From an uncultured Eubacteriales bacterium (GTDB lineage Bacteria; Bacillota; Clostridia; Lachnospirales; Lachnospiraceae): 5,556 bases of DNA. How positions within the stretch are numbered: position 1 is the first letter of the stretch; each line of letters begins with the position of its first letter. The translations under genes were made by a program, and so were the position numbers. Below the pieces are notes generated by a model that did not search any database, was not told where the DNA came from, and was given only the letters and a program-made list of their open reading frames with translations. The stretch is from contig CACYBV010000270.1 in assembly GCA_902772745.1 (NCBI GenBank), forward strand, positions 1 through 5,556, written 5' to 3'. Positions 1 to 5,556 of the stretch are shown here, in pieces.

Positions 1-1
1 T

Positions 2-1879
2 ACCGCGATGCTCGGTGCTTCGATCGCCGTATCCATTTCCGACATTCCCTTTGACGGTCCGATTGCCGCAACCCAGATCGGCCTTGTCGACGGTGAATTT
101 ATCATCAACCCGACGAGTGCGCAGCGCAAGGTTTCCGATCTTGCCCTGACTGTCGCCTCCACTCGGGACAAGGTCATCATGATCGAAGCCGGTGCCAACG
201 AAATCCCGGAAGACCAGATGCTCGACGCGATCTTCCTCGCTCATGCGAAGAACGGCGAAATCATCCGCTTCATCGATACGATCGTTGCAGAATGCGGCAA
301 GGAAAAGCACAGCTATCAGCAGCATGTGATTCCGGAAGACCTGTGGAACGATATGGTTGAAGTCTTCCCGGCTGATGTGATGGAAGGCGCGGTTTTTGCA
401 GACGAAAAGCAGATCCGCGACAACAACATTTTCGCGATGAAGGAACAGCTTCGTGAGCGTTATGCAGGCGTTCATGACGAATGGATCCCGCTTCTTGACG
501 AAGCGCTCTATAACTACCAGAAGAAGACCGTCCGCAAGATGATCCTCAAGGACCACAAGCGTCCAGACGGAAGAGAGCTCACTCAGATCCGTCCTCTGGC
601 AGCCGAAGTCGACATCGTTCCCCGTGTCCACGGTTCCGCGATGTTCACAAGAGGCCAGACCCAGATCTGCGATGTCTGCACGCTGGCGCCGCTTTCAGAA
701 GGCCAGCGCCTTGACGGCCTTGATGAGAATGAGACCGGAAAGCGCTATATGCATCATTACAACTTCCCGTCCTATTCGGTCGGCGAAACAAAGGTTTCCA
801 GAGGACCCGGCCGCCGCGAGATCGGCCACGGTGCACTCGCGGAGCGTGCGCTTCTGCCGGTGCTTCCCTCTGAGGAAGAATTCCCCTACGCGATCCGCTG
901 CGTCTCCGAGACCTTCGAATCCAACGGCTCGACATCCATGGCTTCGACCTGCGCAAGCTGCATGTCCCTGATGGCAGCCGGCGTTCCGATTAAATCGATG
1001 GTCGGCGGAATCAGCTGCGGTCTTGTAACCGGAGAGACCGACGACGATTACGTTCTACTTACCGATATCCAGGGGCTCGAGGATTTCTTCGGCGACATGG
1101 ATTTCAAGGTGACCGGCACCCATAAGGGCATCACCGCAATCCAGATGGTCATCAAGATCCACGGCCTGACCGAGGACATCATCCGCGGCGCGATTGCCCG
1201 CTGCCGTGAAGCACGTGTCTACATCATGGACGAAGTTATGGCGAAGGCGATCCCGGCTCCGCGTCCGGAACTTTCCAAGTACGCGCCAAAGATCATCACG
1301 ATCCAGATCGATCCCCAGAAGATCGGCGATGTCGTCGGCAAGCAGGGCAAGGTCATCAACCGCATCATCGACGAGTGCGGCGTGAAGATCGATATCAGCG
1401 AAGACGGATCCGTTTCAATCTGCGGAACCGATCCTGAGATGATGGAAAAGGCCAAAAAGACCGTCGAAATTATCGTGACCGAGTTCTATGAAGGCCAGAA
1501 ACTGCGCGGCAAGGTGGTTTCCATCCGCGAGTTCGGTGCATTCCTCGAGTTTGCACCCGGTAAAGAGGGCATGGTTCATATCTCGAAGGTTGCGAAGGAA
1601 CGCATCAACCGCGTGGAAGACGTTCTCAGCCTCGGCGACGAAGTCGATGTAGTCTGCCTCGGCAAAGACAAGATGGGCCGTTACAGCTTCTCCATCAAGG
1701 ATGCCAATAAGCCCTATGTCCCGCAGGCGGAGCATGAAGAAAAATCCGAACGAAGTGACCGTTACGACCGCAATGACCGTGGTGACAAAAATAACCGCAG
1801 CCGCGGAAACAACCGCAGCTACAATCGCGAGACCAACTACAGAGATTACAGCAAGGATCCCGATTATACCGAAGATTGA
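2..1879 (+). CDS. pnp: Polyribonucleotide nucleotidyltransferase (PNPase), 5'-truncated by window edge
   Basis: PNPase is a trimeric 3'-to-5' phosphorolytic exoribonuclease of RNA decay that releases nucleoside diphosphates. The frame is open from base 2, and the first visible residues (TAMLGAS) align with E. coli PNPase near residue 125, so the ATG at base 8 is internal. Numbering from that ATG gives: end of the first RNase PH core about 1-60; helical linker about 80-175; second RNase PH core about 180-410; KH domain about 425-485 with a GKQG loop at 444-447; S1 domain about 495-566. Phosphate-site residues S308/T309/S310 match E. coli 437-439. Metal and catalytic D359, D365 and K367 match D486, D492 and K494. 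RREIGHG is at 269-275. Residues 567-623 form a low-complexity tail rich in D, R, N and S. One oddity is QMV at 379-381, where QMD is usual. The active site looks intact. In relatives rpsO (S15) usually precedes pnp, but that region is outside the window. Identification is essentially certain. Confidence 0.98.
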   Translation, partial: TAMLGASIAVSISDIPFDGPIAATQIGLVDGEFIINPTSAQRKVSDLALTVASTRDKVIMIEAGANEIPEDQMLDAIFLAHAKNGEIIRFIDTIVAECGKEKHSYQQHVIPEDLWNDMVEVFPADVMEGAVFADEKQIRDNNIFAMKEQLRERYAGVHDEWIPLLDEALYNYQKKTVRKMILKDHKRPDGRELTQIRPLAAEVDIVPRVHGSAMFTRGQTQICDVCTLAPLSEGQRLDGLDENETGKRYMHHYNFPSYSVGETKVSRGPGRREIGHGALAERALLPVLPSEEEFPYAIRCVSETFESNGSTSMASTCASCMSLMAAGVPIKSMVGGISCGLVTGETDDDYVLLTDIQGLEDFFGDMDFKVTGTHKGITAIQMVIKIHGLTEDIIRGAIARCREARVYIMDEVMAKAIPAPRPELSKYAPKIITIQIDPQKIGDVVGKQGKVINRIIDECGVKIDISEDGSVSICGTDPEMMEKAKKTVEIIVTEFYEGQKLRGKVVSIREFGAFLEFAPGKEGMVHISKVAKERINRVEDVLSLGDEVDVVCLGKDKMGRYSFSIKDANKPYVPQAEHEEKSERSDRYDRNDRGDKNNRSRGNNRSYNRETNYRDYSKDPDYTED

Positions 1880-1884
1880 TGACG

Positions 1885-1948
1885 GTCATCCCGGAAGATG
1901 AGCGCAGCGCAGCCGAGGGATCCAATTCAGTCAGGATGTATCTTCCGG
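1885..1948. repeat. REP-like structured intergenic element with 9-bp inverted repeat
   Basis: Perfect 9-bp arms CCGGAAGAT (1891-1899) and ATCTTCCGG (1940-1948) enclose 40 nt. Inside and overlapping them are ATCCC (1888-1892) complementary to GGGAT (1917-1921), and CATCC (1887-1891) complementary to GGATG (1934-1938). These pairings exclude one another. The left part, GTCATCCC followed after 7 nt by GAGCGCAG and later GAGGGATC, resembles a dispersed repeat I know from many bacterial genomes (GTCATCC-GAGCG-AG-GAAGGATC type), here with extra bases. That resemblance is from memory; copy number in this genome cannot be judged from one window. It could equally be the 3' UTR of pnp or the leader of rsuA. 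Confidence 0.4.
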
Positions 1949-1972
1949 CTGAGTAAATCTTTGAATTTCATA

Positions 1973-1997
1973 CCGCGCGGCAGATTCTGCCGCGCGG
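1973..1997 (+). terminator. Perfect 11-bp GC hairpin between pnp and rsuA (terminator or leader hairpin)
   Basis: Arms CCGCGCGGCAG (1973-1983) and CTGCCGCGCGG (1987-1997) are exact complements around a 3-nt loop ATT. The stem strength suits an intrinsic terminator for pnp, but only CATTTC follows, so the U-tract is poor. Just 14 nt separate the stem from the rsuA Shine-Dalgarno, leaving no room for a promoter between them. rsuA must therefore be read through this hairpin, or start upstream of it and carry it in its leader. A partial terminator, an attenuator or an RNA-stability hairpin all fit. The hairpin itself is certain; its role is not. Confidence 0.5.
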
Positions 1998-2011
1998 CAT
2001 TTCAGTATCAT

Positions 2012-2016
2012 GGAGG
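2012..2016 (+). promoter_or_regulatory. Shine-Dalgarno GGAGG that sets the rsuA TTG start
   Basis: GGAGG lies 7 nt before TTG at 2024, which is ideal spacing. Starting there gives a protein beginning MRLDKALADQGIG, the normal S4-domain N-terminus of RsuA proteins. The upstream in-frame ATG at 1898 has no such site, and its extra 42 residues run through the inverted repeat and the GC hairpin. Confidence 0.88.
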
Positions 2017-2023
2017 AACAGAT

Positions 2024-2704
2024 TTGCGCCTCGACAAAGCCCTGGCGGATCAGGGAATCGGTACAAGAAAAGAAGTAAGGGAACTGATAGCAAAGGGCAG
2101 AGTATCCGTTGACGGAGAAACCGTAAAGCAGCCTGACCTGCAGGTCTCAGAATCTTCCGAGATCCTTCTGGACGGCGGGATGCTCGACCTGGCTCCTTAT
2201 GAATACTGGCTTCTCTATAAACCGGCAGGATATCTGTCTGCGACGGAAGACAGGGTTCATCCTGTCGTAACGGAACTGATCCCCTCAAAGCGAAAAGGCC
2301 TTGCTCCTGTCGGAAGACTGGACATCGATACGGAAGGACTGCTGCTCATCACCAATGACGGCGCATTTTCCCACCGCCTGCAGAGCCCGAAATACCATGT
2401 GCCGAAAACCTATTATGCAGAGCTTGATTCGGATCTGCCCGAAAATGCCGCCGGTCTTTTTTCGCAGACGATGACATTTTCGGATTTCACGGCAAAACCT
2501 GCGGACGGATTCGAGAAGCTTTCCGCGCGCTCTGCACTTCTTACGATCTCGGAAGGAAAATTCCATCAGGTGAAGCGGATGTTTGCAAAGATCGGCTGTG
2601 AAGTCGTATACCTCAGACGGGAACGTTTCGGCAGTCTGACACTTGACAGCATGCATCCGGGAGAAGCGAGGAAGCTTACGGAAAAAGAGCGGATGCTGAT
2701 CTGA
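2024..2704 (+). CDS. rsuA: 16S rRNA pseudouridine synthase, RsuA family (TTG start)
   Basis: Isomerises a uridine in 16S rRNA to pseudouridine; E. coli RsuA acts on U516. The 226-residue product is close to E. coli RsuA (231). An S4 RNA-binding domain spans about 1-50 (MRLDKALADQ... with GRVSVDG at 25-31). The catalytic domain follows: YKPAGY at 65-70, then GRLD at 97-100 with catalytic Asp100, GLLLITNDG at 105-113, KTYYAEL at 128-134, and a C-terminal EGKFHQVKRMF at 177-187, all family hallmarks. The start is TTG, chosen from the SD at 2012 and the S4 N-terminus. It lies 144 nt after pnp, behind a strong hairpin, and 72 nt before the radical SAM gene. The substrate could be another uridine within the RsuA/RluB/RluE/RluF superfamily, but length and motifs favour RsuA. 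Confidence 0.93.
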   Translation: MRLDKALADQGIGTRKEVRELIAKGRVSVDGETVKQPDLQVSESSEILLDGGMLDLAPYEYWLLYKPAGYLSATEDRVHPVVTELIPSKRKGLAPVGRLDIDTEGLLLITNDGAFSHRLQSPKYHVPKTYYAELDSDLPENAAGLFSQTMTFSDFTAKPADGFEKLSARSALLTISEGKFHQVKRMFAKIGCEVVYLRRERFGSLTLDSMHPGEARKLTEKERMLI

Positions 2705-2734
2705 GAACAAAAGCTGCTTCCCTTTGAATCCGAT

Positions 2735-2748
2735 ATCATTTTTATGAT
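2735..2748 (+). other. Small AT-rich hairpin in the rsuA-radical SAM spacer
   Basis: ATCAT (2735-2739), TTTT, ATGAT (2744-2748) can form a 5-bp stem in the 72-nt spacer (2705-2776). TATGAT at 2743-2748 also resembles a -10 box, but the nearest -35-like TTGAAT (2724-2729) is only 13 nt away, too close for a standard sigma-A promoter. Nothing else is evident in the spacer. It could be a weak internal promoter or simply AT-rich spacer. Confidence 0.2.
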
Positions 2749-2776
2749 TTAACAAACGAATGGAGACGCATTCTCT

Positions 2777-4669
2777 ATGAGTAAACTTGCTTTGTCCGAC
2801 GATATCCTGCTCTCGGTGGAAAAACCGAGCCGGTATATCGGCGGAGAGTACAATGCATACAACAAAAATCCCGACGATTATCCTGTAAAAGCCGTGTTCT
2901 GCTTTCCCGACGTCTATGAGATCGGGACGGCGAATCTCGGCATGCAGATCATCTATGAGCAGTTCAACCGGAGAACGGACGCGATGTGCGACCGGGTGTA
3001 CAGCCCCTGGACCGATCTGGACCGGATTATGCGCGAGCGGAAGATCTCCCTCTTCGCTGTCGAGTCGCAGCGGCCTGTAAAGGATTTTGACCTTCTCCTG
3101 ATCACCCTGCAGTACGAGATGTGCTATACGAATGTCCTGCAGATTCTGGACCTCTCCGGGATCCCGCTTCGAAGCGCTGATCGGACGGAAGACGACCCGA
3201 TCGTGATCGGCGGCGGCGCCTGCGCTTACAACCCCGAGCCTGTATCGGCTTTTTTTGACGTGTTTTACATGGGAGAGGCCGAAACCGGATATGATACCGT
3301 CATCGACCTTCTGAAAGCCTGTAAAGCCCGAAATTCGAGCCGTACGGAGACCCTGGAGGCACTGGCGGAGATTCCCGGACTGTATGTGCCGCAGTTTTAT
3401 GAAGTGAGCTATAGCGAAGACGGAACCATCGCGGATTTTTACAGCATCAATCCCCATGCGCCGGAAAAAATCCGGAAGGAACTCTGCGTTCGGAAAAGGC
3501 CGGACGAGCCGGATATGGGCGATGATCTGCCATACCCTTTGCATCCGATCGTTCCCCTGTCCCGGGGCATGATGGACCGTGCGACTCTCGAGGTGATGCG
3601 CGGCTGCATCCGCGGCTGCCGTTTCTGCCAGGCGGGGATGATCTACCGGCCGACGAGGAACCGGAGCCTCGGGTTCCTGAAAAAGGCTGCGGTCGAGATG
3701 CTGGAGTCCACGGGTTACGACGAACTGAATATCAGCTCGCTCGCGACTTCCGACTGGTCGGATTTCAGGGAGTTCATGGAATTTATCCTTCCGTACTGTG
3801 AGGAGCGCAAGATCAATATCGGCGTGCCCAGTCTCAGGATCGATTCTTTTGAGCTTGATGTCATGGGCCGGATCCAGGACATCAAAAAATCCAGCCTGAC
3901 CTTTGCGCCGGAAGCCGGTTCCCAAAGGCTTCGTGATATCATCAACAAGGGACTTACGGAAGAGGAGATCCTTGAAGGAGCAAGGAAAGCTTTCGAAGGC
4001 GGCTGGAACAAGGTGAAGCTCTATTTCATGCTCGGACAGCCTTTTGAAACCGAAGAAGATGTGCGCGCGATCCCGGAGCTTGCCAATAAAATAGCCGCAG
4101 TGTATTACGAAACCGTTCCGAAGGAGAAACGCCGTGGGCGTCCGGAAATCCAGGCTTCCACGAGCTTTTTCGTTCCAAAGCCCTTTACGCCCTTCCAGTG
4201 GGCGCCGATGCTTCGAGCTGAAGAATTTGCCGAAAAAGCCTATCTCGTGAAAGACACGATGCGGGAGCAGCTGAACAGAAAATCCCTCGTGTACCATTAT
4301 CACAGCGACACCCAGACGGAGCTTGAAGGCCTGTTCGCGCGGGGCGACCGGAAGCTCTGCGACCTCATTGAGCTTGCTTACAGAAAAGGCTGCATGTATG
4401 ATGCCTGGGCGGAGCAGATGAAATACGACACCTGGCTTTCCTGCATGGAAGAGCTGGGGATCACATTTGATTTCTACAACTACCGCGAGCGGCCGGTAAC
4501 GGAAATCCTGCCCTGGGATTTTGTGGATATCGGTGTTTCAAAGCGTTATCTTGAGCGGGAGTGGGAAAACGCCCGAAAAGGAGTCGTGACGCCGCACTGC
4601 CGTGAAAAATGCTCCGGCTGCGGCATGAGAAAGTGCGGAGGAGGTGTCTGCGTTGAAAATCAGGCTTAA
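2777..4669 (+). CDS. B12-binding-like radical SAM protein, TIGR03960 family (function unknown)
   Basis: A 630-residue radical SAM enzyme of the family usually called 'B12-binding domain-containing radical SAM protein' (TIGR03960-like, from memory). The N-terminal region, about 35-185, has a cobalamin-binding Rossmann look: strand VKAVFCFP, then DVYEIG at 45-50 in the place of DxHxxG, and VIGGGACAYNPEP (143-155) followed by YMGEAET (164-170). The radical SAM core starts at C277-x3-C281-x2-C284, which should ligate the 4Fe-4S cluster that cleaves SAM; FAPEAGSQRLR (376-386) and MLGQPFETEEDV (418-429) follow inside the barrel. The C-terminus has five Cys (608, 612, 615, 620, 625) in 18 residues. 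The ATG follows a GGAGA at 2762-2766 with 10-nt spacing. The end overlaps the DUF2344 gene by 17 nt, so the two are surely co-translated and probably partners. No membrane segment or signal peptide is seen, so it is expected in the cytoplasm. The reaction is not known to me; an RNA modification role is only inferred from the neighbours. Confidence 0.93.
   Translation: MSKLALSDDILLSVEKPSRYIGGEYNAYNKNPDDYPVKAVFCFPDVYEIGTANLGMQIIYEQFNRRTDAMCDRVYSPWTDLDRIMRERKISLFAVESQRPVKDFDLLLITLQYEMCYTNVLQILDLSGIPLRSADRTEDDPIVIGGGACAYNPEPVSAFFDVFYMGEAETGYDTVIDLLKACKARNSSRTETLEALAEIPGLYVPQFYEVSYSEDGTIADFYSINPHAPEKIRKELCVRKRPDEPDMGDDLPYPLHPIVPLSRGMMDRATLEVMRGCIRGCRFCQAGMIYRPTRNRSLGFLKKAAVEMLESTGYDELNISSLATSDWSDFREFMEFILPYCEERKINIGVPSLRIDSFELDVMGRIQDIKKSSLTFAPEAGSQRLRDIINKGLTEEEILEGARKAFEGGWNKVKLYFMLGQPFETEEDVRAIPELANKIAAVYYETVPKEKRRGRPEIQASTSFFVPKPFTPFQWAPMLRAEEFAEKAYLVKDTMREQLNRKSLVYHYHSDTQTELEGLFARGDRKLCDLIELAYRKGCMYDAWAEQMKYDTWLSCMEELGITFDFYNYRERPVTEILPWDFVDIGVSKRYLEREWENARKGVVTPHCREKCSGCGMRKCGGGVCVENQA
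4637..4644 (+). promoter_or_regulatory. Shine-Dalgarno inside the radical SAM gene that sets the DUF2344 TTG start
   Basis: GGAGGAGG lies in the last codons of the upstream gene. AGGAGG (4639-4644) sits 8 nt before TTG at 4653. The alternative in-frame GTG at 4644 overlaps the SD itself and so cannot use it. TTG also gives the family-typical N-terminus MKIRLKFSK. Confidence 0.85.
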
Positions 4670-5408
4670 ATTCAGCAAGCAGGGAAATCTCCGCTTTATC
4701 GGACATCTCGATGTGATGCGGTACTTTCAGAAGCTGAACCGCAGGGCAAAGCTGGGCATTAAGTATTCCAACGGCTTTTCTCCGCATCAGGAGATGAGCT
4801 TTGCGACGCCTCTCGGCTTAGGGCTCACGTCGGACGGAGAGTACGTCGATATCGAATTCAATACGGTTCCTTCGAAAGAAGAACTGATCGCACGCATGAA
4901 TGCGGTCAGTCTCCCGGAGCTTCAAATCACGGACGCCTGCCTTTTGCCGGACGACGCGAAAAACGCCATGGCCTCACTTGCGGCGGCGGATTACACGCTG
5001 CGTTTCCGGGAAGGATACGAGCCGTGGATAGCCGGTGGAAAAGCGGCTTTATCGGAAGACGAATGCGCCGGTCCTGCGCTTTTCTCAGACATCGAAGACT
5101 TCTTCGCAAAACTGGAGGCCTTTATTTCACAGCCGTCAATTCTGACCGAGAAGAAGACCAAAACCTCCGTGAAGGAAGTGGATCTTTCCAAGCAGATCCG
5201 AAAGTATCAGAGGAGAGGCGATACGGTATTTCTCCGGGTCGATACCGGATCGGCGAGCAATCTGAAGCCGGAACTGGTGATGGAGACTTTCTTCAGCTCT
5301 CTCGGACTTCATTACGATCCGCTGATTTTCTGTATTAACAGGGACGAGCTGTATGGAGTGGACAATGAAACAGAGCGAGCGCTTATAGCATTCGGAAGCA
5401 GCTGGTAG
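4653..5408 (+). CDS. TIGR03936 / DUF2344 radical SAM-associated protein (TTG start)
   Basis: A 251-residue protein of the 'radical SAM-linked' family (TIGR03936, DUF2344; names from memory). Members sit next to, or are fused to the C-terminus of, TIGR03960-type radical SAM proteins. Family hallmarks visible: MKIRLKFSK at the start, GHLD at 17-20, YSNGFSPHQEMSFATPLGLG at 38-57, then TSDGEYVDIE (59-68). A variable middle of about 75-160 follows, then a second conserved patch, KTSVKEVDLSKQI (170-182) and SASNLKPELVME (200-211). No Cys cluster, signal peptide or membrane segment is seen. It starts at TTG 4653, 17 nt before the upstream stop, within the same transcript and with a strong SD. It probably works in a complex with the radical SAM protein, perhaps for substrate or RNA binding; this is inference and no reaction is established to my knowledge. 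The family call is firm. Confidence 0.92.
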   Translation: MKIRLKFSKQGNLRFIGHLDVMRYFQKLNRRAKLGIKYSNGFSPHQEMSFATPLGLGLTSDGEYVDIEFNTVPSKEELIARMNAVSLPELQITDACLLPDDAKNAMASLAAADYTLRFREGYEPWIAGGKAALSEDECAGPALFSDIEDFFAKLEAFISQPSILTEKKTKTSVKEVDLSKQIRKYQRRGDTVFLRVDTGSASNLKPELVMETFFSSLGLHYDPLIFCINRDELYGVDNETERALIAFGSSW

Positions 5409-5427
5409 TCCCTTCTGTTAATGGCAT

Positions 5428-5482
5428 TTGTACTAAGCATATAGAATATTATATTTCTAAAACTCTTAAAACGTCTTATAAT
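5428..5482 (+). promoter_or_regulatory. Candidate promoter sequences in AT-rich spacer
   Basis: Two weak possibilities lie in the AT-rich block after the last gene. TTGTAC (5428-5433) is 16 nt from TATATT (5450-5455). A perfect TATAAT (5477-5482) has only a poor -35 (TTTCTA at 5454-5459, 17 nt away). AT-rich DNA yields such matches by chance. If TATAAT is real, the transcript would begin almost at the hairpin at 5486-5517 and read out of the window. Confidence 0.2.
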
Positions 5483-5485
5483 TCA

Positions 5486-5517
5486 GAGGAGGCGCCTGAA
5501 ACACGAGGCGCCTCCTC
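5486..5517. terminator. Perfect 12-bp hairpin, probable operon terminator
   Basis: Arms GAGGAGGCGCCT (5486-5497) and AGGCGCCTCCTC (5506-5517) are exact complements around an 8-nt loop GAAACACG. It lies 77 nt after the DUF2344 stop, and AATTTGAAT follows on the + strand. The U-tract is short on both strands, so neither direction is a textbook intrinsic terminator. Placement after the last gene favours termination, possibly shared with a convergent gene beyond the edge. The left arm is also a perfect SD-like GAGGAGG masked by the right arm, so a leader hairpin for a downstream gene is an alternative. Confidence 0.55.
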
Positions 5518-5556
5518 AATTTGAATAATGAACTTGATTGATAACCGGCTGGGCGA

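Noticed and set aside
8..10. ATG at 8 as the true start of pnp
   Set aside because: The frame is open upstream and homology places this Met near E. coli residue 127; most of the first RNase PH core would be missing.
645..971. Overlapping short frames on both strands inside pnp
   Set aside because: Arg/Ser/Pro-rich shadows of the conserved PNPase core with no motif or ribosome binding site.
1898..2023. N-terminal extension of rsuA from ATG 1898
   Set aside because: No SD precedes it, the 42 extra residues have no family counterpart, and they are encoded by the inverted repeat and GC hairpin. TTG 2024 has a perfect SD.
2705..2776. Riboswitch or strong promoter ahead of the radical SAM gene
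   Set aside because: The spacer is only 72 nt, has one 5-bp AT stem and no well-spaced -35/-10 pair; nothing resembling a cobalamin or SAM riboswitch is present.
2285..4303. 672-codon open frame on the - strand across rsuA and the radical SAM gene
   Set aside because: It lies antisense to two firmly identified genes, shows no family motif I recognise, is rich in His/Arg/Phe as antisense shadows are, and crosses the spacer between genes. Codon bias of the + strand genes explains the lack of stops.
4644..4652. GTG 4644 as start of the DUF2344 protein
   Set aside because: The GTG overlaps the SD that would serve it. TTG 4653 has correct spacing and the usual family N-terminus.

Overview
The window looks like a housekeeping segment of a Bacillota chromosome, most likely class Clostridia and probably Lachnospiraceae-like. 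This rests on the PNPase sequence (for example the segments RGPGRREIGHGALAER and SNGSTSMAS, and the KH and S1 blocks), which from memory reads like Lachnospiraceae PNPases. It also rests on the paired radical SAM / DUF2344 genes, a typical clostridial arrangement. Base composition is balanced to slightly GC-rich in the genes and clearly AT-rich in the last spacer. All recognisable genes lie on the + strand.

Layout: (1) the 3' part of pnp (polynucleotide phosphorylase) runs from the window edge to 1879. About the first 125 residues are missing, and the protein ends in a charged Asp/Arg/Asn-rich tail. (2) A 144-nt spacer (1880-2023) is unusually structured. It holds a 9-bp inverted repeat, a REP-like GTCATCCC...GAGCGCAG...GAGGGATC element and a perfect 11-bp GC hairpin just ahead of the next ribosome binding site. 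(3) rsuA-type 16S rRNA pseudouridine synthase, 2024-2704, starts at TTG. (4) A 72-nt spacer contains only a weak AT-rich hairpin. (5) A 630-residue radical SAM protein with a cobalamin-binding-like N-terminus (TIGR03960-like), 2777-4669, ends in a Cys cluster. (6) It overlaps by 17 nt a DUF2344 / TIGR03936 'radical SAM-linked' protein, 4653-5408, which also starts at TTG. (7) An AT-rich tail (5409-5556) carries a perfect 12-bp hairpin that probably ends the operon, possibly for both strands.

Theme: PNPase degrades RNA and RsuA modifies 16S rRNA. The radical SAM / DUF2344 pair has, to my knowledge, no established reaction; in many Clostridia it sits beside RNase E/G and the ribosomal proteins L21/L27. 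The neighbourhood therefore suggests a role in RNA or ribosome maturation, but this is inference. The best candidate for new biology is the radical SAM pair. The structured pnp-rsuA spacer and the hairpin at 5486-5517 come next. I see no phage, CRISPR, toxin-antitoxin or defence system, and no complete mobile element.
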